NCBI GenBank assembly: GCA_022560025.1
Contig: JAFISE010000010.1
Location: 62,001-126,000, forward strand
Direction: 5' to 3'
Origin: Stagonosporopsis chrysanthemi
Lineage: Eukaryota > Ascomycota > Dothideomycetes > Pleosporales > Didymellaceae
Length of the DNA stretch: 64,000 nucleotides
Shown here: positions 53,412-62,626 of the stretch, piece by piece
Numbering within the stretch: position 1 is the first letter of the stretch
How the letters are laid out: the number at the start of each line of letters is the position of its first letter
Notes under the pieces: model-generated
What the model was told of the DNA's origin: nothing
The model's database searches: none
The model's input: the letters and a program-made list of their open reading frames with translations, nothing else
Made by a program: the position numbers and the translations under genes

Positions 53412-54527
53412 CTAACTCATGGTCTCTTCCTCGTCTGACTCGTCCGAAATTTCGATGAGCTCTTTTTCTCTGGTTGCGTTCTTTCTCTTAGCACCCTTGC
53501 CGGCCGATGGCGCACTAATGGTATCGAGGAACTGGTCATTGTCGAGGTTCGATCGTAGCTTCGGCGCGTCTGTAGTCGGTGAGAGGAAGAGGCGTTCGCC
53601 GTAGGACTCGTAGGCGAGTTCAGACTGGGTTACATTAGTGAACGTTCGTTCTGCGAATACCGATGATACTTACGTCCTCATCAGAATACACCAGTTTGTG
53701 CCAGGGTTCCACATTCGCAGCCTTCATGAACTGCTGTGTCAGCTCGGCCGCTGTGTCTCCACCTGCTTTCTTCACTGTGGGAATGAATGCTTTGGGCTCT
53801 GCCAGCTTTGCGCCTTCCTGTGACTCCTTCTCTCGTCGTCGTGCTACTGCTTCAAGTTGCGCAGAGGCATCGATGTGATGGAACTCGGTTCGAAGCTGAA
53901 CGATACCGTTGAGACGTGTGAAATGGAGCTGATCTATGAATGTCAGCATGGCAATTGAGTTCACAACTGCTGAGGATACATACCGTCACGGAAGGTTCCC
54001 AGCATATAGCTTGGGCCTTTGCCGTCGTCGTTCTGAATCTGGCCGCCGAAGGTCTGAGTATTGAGTACATGGCCTTTCTCATTAGCATCTTCGAAATTTG
54101 TGATGTATTCTTCGAAGTTGTCGTCATCCTCTGCTGTCACCACAGGCGCTGCTGGGCCGCCTTCGCTGCCAGGCCTGTTGCCAGTGCGCGGCATGGTTCT
54201 CTCAAAACCAGAGGCAATTCCGTACGCCTTCTGCCCAAACCCTTTGGTCTTGCGCATGGCTTCGCCCCACCGTACACCATTCACGCGGTTATAGTTCTGG
54301 CGGATGTTGATGGGAATGTCGACTTCGATGAAACCAGACTCCTTCTTGATGCGCAGTTCGGCTGGCTGGCTGTCGGTGGCTTTCGTGAAGGGCAGGTCGG
54401 GCGCTCTGTTGAGGTATTGCAGCACGTAGAGCTGCTGCTCATCCGCATCGGGTGTTATGTAGACATCGTACTCTGCGACCACAGGATCGTCGTCTTCCAC
54501 GTCCATCGTTGCTGTATTCGCGCTCAT
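53412..54527 (-). CDS. RPC37: RNA polymerase III subunit Rpc37/RPC5
   Basis: TFIIF-like Pol III subunit that pairs with Rpc53 in termination and re-initiation. Exons 54527-53984, 53933-53674, 53624-53412; introns of 50 and 49 nt; 338 aa. The N-terminal Sin-type (RPC5) domain reads DDPVVAEYDVYITPDADEQQ, LYVLQYLNRAPDLPF, ELRIKKESGFIEVDIPI and NYNRVNGVRWGEAM, then NTQTFGGQIQNDD and SYMLGTFRDDQLHFTRLNGI. The C-terminus is Lys-rich then acidic (IEISDESDEEETMS), with a possible SUMO-interacting IEISDESDEE segment. All junctions are in frame. Divergent from DDB1 with 277 bp between starts. Confidence 0.9.
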
Positions 54528-54804
54528 AGTCAGCAGATGTGATCAAATTATGCGCCTGCAATCAGAGGCTGGCCTTACAAGTCATGGTGGGCGCAGAATG
54601 GTGTTTGCGACAGTAAAGGTGACTCGGCCAAAAAGTTCCCAAGTTTGAAGTTCAAGAGCCCCCGCAACGCGATTCGATTGCTAGCGCGATTTCGGAGTTA
54701 ACTAGTGACGTCCGAGAGCTCAAGTCGACCGTCGACGACACCGTTCGCCTCTTCTCTAAAGCTCCCAGGTCCCCGGAAAGCTGCACTCTGGCCAGACATC
54801 CACC
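54528..54804. promoter_or_regulatory. Short divergent promoter RPC37/DDB1
   Basis: Only 277 bp separate the start codons of a Pol III subunit and DDB1, so the two promoters must overlap or be shared. Confidence 0.6.
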
Positions 54805-57800
54805 ATGGCCTACATTGCCCCCATCCACAAGCCGAGCAGCGTCCGCCATGCGCTGAAGCTCAACTTCCTGAGTGCAGAGGAGGATTGCCTGGTGGTCGCG
54901 TAAGCATATCGTGCTTGATAGCTCCAGAGGTACTGATGGCCTTGTAGAAGAGCGAACAGACTCGAGTTCTATTCCCAGACTGCCGATGGATTGGCTTTGC
55001 AGCATCAGAAGGCCATCTATGGCAAGGTCACAATGCTCCAGAAGCTCCGTCCTGCACTATCCCAGACCGACCACCTCTTCGTCGGCACTGACCGATTTAC
55101 GTACTTCACCCTGTCATGGGATCCTGAGAAGAACCAACTTCAGACTGAGAAGTCTTTCGAAAGCGTTGCCGACAATGCCGCACGAGAATCGCAAACGGGA
55201 GAAAGATGTCATGTTGACCCAACTGGCCGACTCATGACGGTTGAGGTGTACGAGGGCATCATCACAGTTATACCGTTGGTTCAAAGAGGCAAGAAAAGAA
55301 AGCAGGTTGGGCAATCAGACATTGCTCATCTTGGAGAGCCAGTTCCCGTGAGATTGTCGGAGATGTTCGTCCGCTCCTCTACCTTTTTGAAGTCTGCATC
55401 GCTCGACGACAACCCTAAGGTTGCATTACTCTACGAAGACACGCATTCTCACATCAGGCTCAAGGTTCGCGAGATCAAGCACAGTGGCGATGAGGTGGAG
55501 CTCGAGGACGGTGATGTGTGCAAAGCGGACATAGAGCTCGGCGCCAGCCATCTAATACCTGTAGATCTGCCTTCCCATGGCCTGATCGTGATTGGTGAGA
55601 CATCAATTGGATACTACAGCCCCGAGACCGGCGATCTACAAGTTGAGCCATTGGAGGACGCCACGATATTCGTAGCCTGGGAAAAGATCGACTCACAGCG
55701 CTTCGTGCTTGCGGACGACTACGGGCGCCTGTACTTGTTCATGCTCATTCTCGGTGACCAGAATCAGGTCCAGACATGGAAGCTCGATATTATTGGCCAA
55801 ACGTCACGCGCGTCCGTACTGGTCTACTTGGACGCCGGATACGTGTTTGTTGGCTCACATCAAGGTGACTCGCAGGTCATCAGAATTACCGAGAAGTCGA
55901 TGGAGGTCGTACAGACGTTTGCAAACATTGCTCCTGTGCTCGACTTTACGATCATGGATATGGGCAACAGATCAGGCGAGGGCCAGACGAATGAATACTC
56001 ATCAGGTCAGGCTCGAATTGTTACCGGCAGCGGTGCTTACCAGGACGGAAGTCTTCGAAGTGTTCGCAGTGGCGTAGGTCTTGAAGATGTCGGTTTGCTT
56101 GGAGAGATGGAACACATCTCCAATTTGTTCAGCCTCAAGTCGGACCCTTCCTCCAACTTTGCCGACACCCTTCTCGTCACTTTTGTCGATGAGTCCCGCG
56201 TATTCAAATTTGATCCAGAAGGTGAAGTCGAGGAAGTGGAAGAGTTCGCATCGCTTGCCCTTGACGAAACCACGCTTGTCGCCGCCAATATCTCAGGAGG
56301 ATGTGTTGTGCAGGTTACTAATGGGAGAGCACGCATATGCGATCTAGATGGTGGTATGGTCAAATCAGAATGGGTGCCGTCCGGCGGCCAGCAGATTACT
56401 GCAGCCGCGATAAACGACAGCCACATACTGGTCTCCCTGGGCGGTGTCACAGTAGTATCTCTTACTTTGCTGGCATCGCCACACAGTGTCGGACCTGCAG
56501 TGGCAGACGGTAGCCTCCAGGTCATGAAGGAGAAGACTTTCGGCACAGAGAGTCAAGTCGCCTGTGTAGCCCTCCCATCTGGTACCAGCGCTATATGCTT
56601 TCTCGGATTCTGGAAAGAATCTGGCCTGGCCATCTGCTCCTTGGACACACTAGAGGCTATCAAGACAGTGCAGATCTCGGAAGACTCCGTCCCACGATCG
56701 TTGCTCCTTACACAAATCTTCGCAGATCAGTCACCAACACTGTTCGCCGCTTTGGCTGACGGCAACGTTGTGACATACGCGTTCGATTCATCAACTAATG
56801 AGCTATCTGGTCGGAAGAGCATCATTTTGGGAACACGCGAGGCCACCTTCCGTGCTCTCCCTCGTGGCGATAAACTCTTTAATGTTTTCGCGACATGCGA
56901 ACATCCTTCGCTGATCTACGGGTCAGAAGGCCGCTTAGTGTACTCTGCGGTCACAGCAGAAAAGGCAACAACCGTGTGCCCATTCGATTCGGAGGCTTAC
57001 CCTGGGTCCGTTGCGATCGCCTCCCCAGAAGATCTTCGAATAGCCCTCATTGACACCGAGCGAACTACACACATACAGACTCTTAATGTTGACGAGACCG
57101 TTCGACGGATAGCATATTCACCAGCCCTCAAAGCATTCGGTCTAGGCACAATAAAGCGCGTCCTGAAAGGCGGGGAAGAGTTCATGCTCAGTCACTTCAA
57201 GCTTGTCGACGAAATTCAGTTCAAGGAGCTTGACACATATCCTCTCAACGAAGACGAGCTACTTGAATGCGTTATCAGGTGCGCTCTTCCGGACGGGTCT
57301 GATGGAATGGCGGAGCGCTTCATACTCGGCACAGCGTATCTCGACGATCAGCAAGCGACAGAAGAGCGTGGCCGCATCCTTGTGCTCGAAGTCACGCCCG
57401 AGCGTTCCCTCAAGCTCGTCACTTCCCTCGCCGTCAAAGGTGGATGTCGCTGCCTCGCAATCTGCGAAGGCAAGATAGTAGCCGCGCTTATCAAGACCAT
57501 TGTGGTGTACGACCTCGAATTTCGCACGCAATCGAAACCCGATCTTGTTAAGGTAGCGACATTCCGTTGCTCAACAGCTCCCATCGACATCACCGTCAAT
57601 GGCAATGCCATTGCGATAGCAGACCTTATGAAGTCCCTTGTTGTGGTCGAGTACAAACCTGGCGAGGACGGTCTGAGTGACAAGCTGACGGAGGTCGCGA
57701 GACACTACCAGACAACGTGGGCGACGGCGGTCGCAGAGGTGGACACAAACACGTATTTGGAGAGCGACGCGGAGGGCAATCTGGCAGTCCTAGTGCGCAA

Positions 57801-58295
57801 CCCTGAGGGCGTGACTGACGATGACAAGAAGCGGTTACAAACCACATCTGAGATGTTGCTCGGTGAGATGGTGAACAGGATAAGGCGCATCGATGTCGTC
57901 GCCCAGGCGGATGCGGTAGTTGTGCCGCGCGCGTTTATGGGAACAGTAAGTCACCACCTTCTACCGAAGACTGTCTCATACTAATCTGGAACCAGGTCGA
58001 GGGCTCAATCTACCTCTTTGGGCTCATTCAACCCGCTTACCTTGACCTCCTCATCACGCTTCAAAGCAACCTCGGCACAATTGTACCTGTACCTGGAGAC
58101 ATGGCATTCGCGCAATACCGAGCGTTCAAGAACCAAGTTCGCGAGAGCGAAGAGCCTTATCGATTTGTGGATGGCGAGCTTGTGGAGAAGTTCTTGGACC
58201 TGACCGACGAGCAGCAGTCAACAGCATGCAAAGGGCTAGGGCGAGATGTTGAGGAGGTCCGAGGGCTGGTTGAGGGGTTGAGGCGGCTGCATTAG
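54805..58295 (+). CDS. DDB1: DDB1, UV-damaged DNA-binding / CUL4 adaptor
   Basis: Adaptor of the CUL4 ubiquitin ligase; three beta-propellers carry DCAF receptors. Exons 54805-54899, 54948-57945, 57996-58295; introns of 48 and 50 nt; 1130 aa, nearly the human length (1140). Landmarks in order: MAYIAPIHKPSSV, LVVARANRLEFYS, TADGLALQHQKAIYGKVTML, GRLMTVEVYEGIITVIPL, VGSHQGDSQVIRI, MNEYS/SGQ region of propeller B, then the CPSF_A domain (FILGTAYLDDQQATEERGRI, FRCSTAPIDITVNGNAIAIA). It finishes with FAQYRAFKNQVRE, RFVDGELVEKFLDL and GLVEGLRRLH, as in DDB1 rather than CPSF160 or SF3b130. Confidence 0.95.
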
Positions 58296-58661
58296 ATGTT
58301 CCGAAGCATGGCTGAGACATGCGATATACAAACTATAAATCGATGATTGTTGATGCCATATACATGGGTATCCTATGATATTGTCACTACGTGTAGTCTG
58401 CTGTAAGAGAAGCTTGACGATCACAAAGGATTCAACAGCAATAATCCGTTGCTGGAAAGCGGTTGGGCGCAAAAAGCGAACCAATTCAAGGAAAGATTAT
58501 AACAATGGTTCTGTTAGGCTCTGTACCATACTTGCGTATTACATGCCTATATGTTCGTATGAAGTCCACATCTACCTATACAATCATTGTGCACAGCGTC
58601 TTTCTTGTCACACTTCCACCATACCCTAAAGCCCTCCAGACTCCACGTTGTCTCGACCAAG
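58296..58661. promoter_or_regulatory. Intergenic region DDB1 to unknown gene
   Basis: 366 bp between tandem plus-strand genes; AT-rich, no motif recognised. Confidence 0.5.
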
Positions 58662-59423
58662 ATGGAATTCAACTATCACTACATGGTACAGTACCCACCA
58701 ACAATGGTACAATACCACTATCCCCCAGCAGCTGGATACCTCCCACACTCAGAACATTTAGACACACGATATGTAATACCGGCACGCCCACCTCCTCCGC
58801 CTACTCCGGCGCCTTCACCAAGACCGCTCTACGCCCATCCAAGAAACGAGGCAGGAGCATCCAGCCACTCCCACACCCACGCTCTGCAACAGTTCTTTAA
58901 TGAACAGTACGACGAACTTGAAGAGCAGTCCAGGGAACGAGAATTCAGGGAACAACATCCCTGGCACGGCAAGACCAAGGACCAGAAGCGCAGAGCGAAG
59001 AAGAAGGCCAAGAAGACAAGACGCGCAGAGAGGAAAAAAGCGCTGTACGCGGCGGCCGCGAAGGCGGTGGCTGATGACCCAGAGACTGAGCTGGCTGGTG
59101 CGATGCAGGGTCTGGAAATTGGGGAGGGGAAGGGAAAGTGCAGGGCCGACGACAACGGAGTCGCTACGCCTCCATACTCGCCTCAGGGTGAAACTGTGGA
59201 TGAAGAGTTTGAAGCGGATTCCGGGGCGTGTGAAAGCGAGGCTTCGGATTTGGAGGATGACGAGTGCATTCCATACATCGAGTTCGGCTTGACGTGCTGC
59301 GCAGAGCATGGCACGAGGTGTTCGCGCTATCCTGACCGGTTCGTGAAAGAGAGGTGCCTGCCAACGTGGCACGAGTTATCGACGGGCGAGGGAAGGAGAA
59401 CGTTGAGGAAATACTCGGTGTAG
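58662..59423 (+). CDS. Unknown protein, Tyr/Pro-rich N-terminus, basic coiled coil, Cys-containing C-terminus
   Basis: Single exon, 253 aa, no family recognised. Starts MEFNYHYMVQYPP at the first ATG; the apparent upstream frame opens with GTG. Residues 1-85 are Tyr/Pro/His-rich. Residues about 90-130 form a highly charged helix with a Lys/Arg cluster (KRRAKKKAKKTRRAERKK), a likely nuclear or nucleolar signal. An acidic stretch follows, then a compact C-terminal segment with four cysteines (FGLTCCAEHGTRCSRY and ERCLPTW) that could bind a metal. It lies in the DDB1 strand, 366 bp after it. Confidence 0.65.
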   Translation: MEFNYHYMVQYPPTMVQYHYPPAAGYLPHSEHLDTRYVIPARPPPPPTPAPSPRPLYAHPRNEAGASSHSHTHALQQFFNEQYDELEEQSREREFREQHPWHGKTKDQKRRAKKKAKKTRRAERKKALYAAAAKAVADDPETELAGAMQGLEIGEGKGKCRADDNGVATPPYSPQGETVDEEFEADSGACESEASDLEDDECIPYIEFGLTCCAEHGTRCSRYPDRFVKERCLPTWHELSTGEGRRTLRKYSV

Positions 59424-59622
59424 ATGTCGATGTCTTTGTGTTAGCTCCCTCCACAGCCGGTTCTTGGAAAGGAAATGGACCACAGGTGGCTGCCTATACC
59501 CAGGTTGCAGAGTGCAATATCGGAATCGTGTACGCAGTAGACGTTTCGGCCTTAGATGCGCCTGCGATCTATTACTGTGACGGGAGAAGCCTCTCTTAGA
59601 CGTGTATAGATGGCAACACAAG

Positions 59623-60314
59623 CTATCTCAGCGTTGCATCAGCATCGCTGCGCTCGCTGCTACTGCTCCTGCGCCTAACACTATCCAGCTCATGCCTCGA
59701 CTGCCCTTCGTCATCGCTGTCCACGAACTCCGCATTCGCCTCGCCATGTGTGTTCAGCAACGGTGCCTCACCCGTGCCAGTAACCACCTCCTTCTCGCCC
59801 TCTTCCCTCATACCCACGATCACGCTGCCAGCGACGAGCATCGCAGCGCCCAGCCACCACAGCCCCGGCAGGCTCTCAGAGAAGATGAGCGCGGACATGA
59901 CGGCGGTGATCATGAAGTTCGCAGAAGTGTTTATTATAGAGACGCGGACGGTCGAGGACGCGAGAGTGAGGGCGCGGGTGAAGAGCCCCCACATGATGGC
60001 GTTGAAGAGGAGGTTCATGCCGAAGAAGGCCTAGGGGTTATCAGTCTGAGGTTACTTTTAGGCATGTCCAGTTACGTACAGCGCGTAAAGCATATTCGAA
60101 GAATTTGTTCGATGGATCAAGACCGAACGCCGCGGCGAGGGCGCTCGACCATGAGCTCGTGAGCTCTGTTGTTGTGCTGGGCCATGTTGAGCATATACAC
60201 AGGTTTGGGTGTGACAAGGACTTACAGTTTCGCGAAGACGCCGTTGAAGGCTGCACATGCCCCACTTGTGACTGAAAAGAACAGCCATGCTGATTTCGTG
60301 GGTGGTGCCGACAT
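59623..60314 (-). CDS. TMEM42/EamA-like membrane transporter protein
   Basis: Drug/metabolite transporter superfamily, half-size form like TMEM42. Exons 60314-60226, 60176-60080, 60030-59623; introns all 49 nt; 197 aa. The spliced protein reads MSAPPTKSAWLFFSVTSGAC, AAFNGVFAKLTTT, then WSSALAAAFGLDPSN, AFFGMNLLFNAIMWGLFTRA, STVRVSIINTSANFMITAVM and SALIFSESLPGLWWLGAAML. The EamA feature is the strand/helix around NTSANF and the FxExLpxxxWxG segment. About four or five membrane spans, then a hydrophilic Ser/Arg-rich cytosolic tail of about 60 residues. Substrate unknown. Confidence 0.85.
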
Positions 60315-60858
60315 TTTGAATAATTGTGCTGAAGAGCTCGGTGATGTTGGTTGGATGAGGGAGTTGCAGGCACCGGACTTCCGAGGGCTTAGTCAAGCTT
60401 GGTGCTTTCATACATAACATAGCAGGGCAGATACAGGGGAAGAAACAGCCAGAGACAACCGGCACGTGTTTAGCTTTGAAATCTTGCAAGCTATATGCTA
60501 TATGAATGTTCCTTCTTCGTGATCCTGGGGAGTTCGTATTGAGCGCAAACCAGCGTGATGTTCCTAACGCCAGATCATGCCCGTGGTATCCATTTTGATC
60601 TTCATCCGTAACGCCCAAAACTCCAAGCAAACCACTACAGCCTCTCCATGTCGTCTCGAATACCCTCAGCGACATGATGTGCTATGGGCCGATTCATTTC
60701 GGAGCTAATGTGGCGGGATCACTACTCCTGCTTCACGTACTCCTGCTTCACATGCTCCTGCTTCACATGCGACTGTTGATCGTCTTTTGGCTTCTTCGTT
60801 TCGCCTGCGAGTTCACGCTCAGCATACACGAACTTCAAGCAAGACCAGAGACTCAGCT
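60315..60858. other. Intergenic region with 15-bp repeat
   Basis: 544 bp upstream of the TMEM42-like gene and downstream of TOA2, both minus. A 15-bp unit (CTCCTGCTTCACATG) is repeated three times at 60725-60769. No gene seen. Confidence 0.6.
60725..60769. repeat. 15-bp tandem repeat x3
   Basis: Units 60725-60739, 60740-60754, 60755-60769; the first differs at two positions (ACGTA for ACATG), the last two are identical. Sits about 90 bp past the TOA2 stop, probably in its 3' UTR. Confidence 0.9.
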
Positions 60859-61316
60859 CTAGGCCTCGCCTGGACGCTTCGTATTACAGCTAACAATCTT
60901 GACCCTGTCGGCGTGAACCTGGTTCGTGTTGTCGAGCTTGAAGTTGATGTCCTTGATGATGAACGTCCAAACGTCGTCGCAGAAGCGGTAGGTATCGAGG
61001 TGTCCCTGCGCGAGCGCATGTCAGTATATAGCTCCAGCGTTGAGCTCCCACTCGACTTATGAACCCACCTTGAACGTCAGTCTAGCCTTGACCTTATCTG
61101 CAAGGACGTCGGCGACAGCCTTGTCAAAGTTTGTGAGAATCTTCATAGCCAGCTGGGGCTCGATGCGGCGCTCGGTGATCAGGTTGTCCAGCGTGTCCGT
61201 GAGGGCACCGCCCAGACTGTCTGCTGTCAGCTGGGGTGCTCTGGCCTGCTCTTCCAAGCGCGCATGTAGTACCTGCTTCGGCGGTAGAGCTCGTAGTACT
61301 TGAGATCGGCGGCCAT
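60859..61316 (-). CDS. TOA2: TFIIA gamma (small) subunit
   Basis: General transcription factor IIA small subunit; stabilises TBP on the TATA box. Exons 61316-61273, 61216-61069, 61005-60859; introns of 56 and 63 nt; 112 aa, the usual size. Reads MAADLKYYELYRRSSLGGAL, TDTLDNLITERRIEPQLAMK, ILTNFDKAVADVLADKVKAR, LTFKGHLDTYRFCDDVWTF and IIKDINFKLDN. The first acceptor is placed at ACAG before TCTGGG, because earlier AGs in that stretch break the YRRSSLGGALTD reading. Divergent from VMA16. Confidence 0.96.
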
Positions 61317-61507
61317 GTTGACTGCGACAAGGTGCTAGGCTGGTGTTCGAGCGACGGGTGATTGCCTGTGGTGGAGGCCGATGATACAGTGCCAAGCGGT
61401 CCGTGCGCTAAGCATCATCGCCCGCAGCTTCCAACAATGCCTCACCGAGGAAGCTCCCCTTCCGCCATTCTCACCATCCATCTCTGCTCTTACGGCTATC
61501 TGCGACG
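61317..61507. promoter_or_regulatory. Very short divergent promoter TOA2/VMA16
   Basis: 191 bp between start codons. A shared bidirectional promoter is the simplest reading. Confidence 0.6.
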
Positions 61508-62261
61508 ATGGTTCTCACATACGGCACGGGTGGCGCGACCGCCGCGTTGACGGTAGTCGGCTTGTGTATGTGCCGCGACAGCAGCAACTCTGCGCGGGTA
61601 ATAGCTAATGATGGGCAGACATGCTGTTCAACGGCGAGGGCGAAGCATTTAACGTCGGACGATTCCTCGAATCCATATCACCCTACACCTGGGCTAGTTT
61701 GGGTATCGCCCTGTGCATTGGTCTCTCCGTTGTAGGATCCGCCTGGTACGTTTCCACAGATGCAAGAACTTGGGCAGGCTCTAACCTCGTGGCAGGGGCA
61801 TCTTCACGACCGGCGTGTCCATTGTTGGTGGTGGTGTCAAGGCGCCCAGGATACGAACGAAGAACCTGATCTCCATCATCTTCTGTGAAGTCGTCGCCAT
61901 TTATGGTGTCATTATGGCCATCATCTTCTCCTCGAAGATGCAGGCCGTCGGGGACACCGAGAAGCTTTACTCTGGCTCCAACTACTTCACCGGCTATGCG
62001 CTGTTCTGGGCAGGACTCACAGTCGGCATGTGCAACCTGATCTGCGGTGTCTCTGTTGGTATCAACGGAAGTAGTGCAGCGTTGGCAGATGCTGCTGATC
62101 CGTCTCTGTGTGTATATTCCATGCCACACTCCAAGTCCTGTTACTAATGTGCTTGTAGATTTGTCAAGATTCTTGTTATTGAGATCTTCAGTTCCATCTT
62201 GGGCCTGTTTGGTCTGATTATTGGGCTGCTTATGCAGAGCGCTGCCAAGGACTTCGACTGA
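61508..62261 (+). CDS. VMA16: V-ATPase proteolipid subunit c''
   Basis: Proton-carrying ring subunit of the vacuolar ATPase Vo sector. Exons 61508-61565, 61619-61745, 61796-62107, 62159-62261; introns of 53, 50, 51 nt; 199 aa. Sequence in order: GEGEAFNVGRFLESISPYTW, ASLGIALCIGLSVVGSAWGI, VKAPRIRTKNLISIIFCEVV with the essential membrane glutamate at Glu93, then FTGYALFWAGLTVGMCNLIC, GVSVGINGSSAALADAADPS and LFVKILVIEIFSSILGLFGL. These are c'' rather than c or c' features (length and N-terminal extension). Supplies the proton gradient that VCX1 uses. Confidence 0.96.
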
Positions 62262-62626
62262 ACAGACTAACATCATCGTGCAACACAAGATGCTCAAGTA
62301 GAGAAGCAGACATGTCGATAGACGGGAGGTGCAGCTGGCAGACTTCATACTTCAGATCACGCATCTCGGGAGAGAGGGCAACTTTGGGTTGGGTTCGTCA
62401 AAGATGTATTATGTACATAGGGAAGGCGCTTGTATAATGCATGTATCACGAGCGAGCATTGGCGTTAGATATCAAGTTTTGATCAGGGTTCAATCACAAG
62501 TCATCAAACACACTGAGCGCTGCTGAGGCATCCTTACAAGTACATGCATTCAGATAGTCCGTGCACCGGACTACATGATAGATGCGGGACAAGCCCTCCA
62601 CCATCAACGTCACCTCCTCGTCCAAT
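62262..62626. promoter_or_regulatory. Intergenic region VMA16 to cnxE
   Basis: 365 bp between tandem plus-strand genes. An alternative in-frame cnxE ATG at 62582 lies in it. No other feature seen. Confidence 0.5.
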
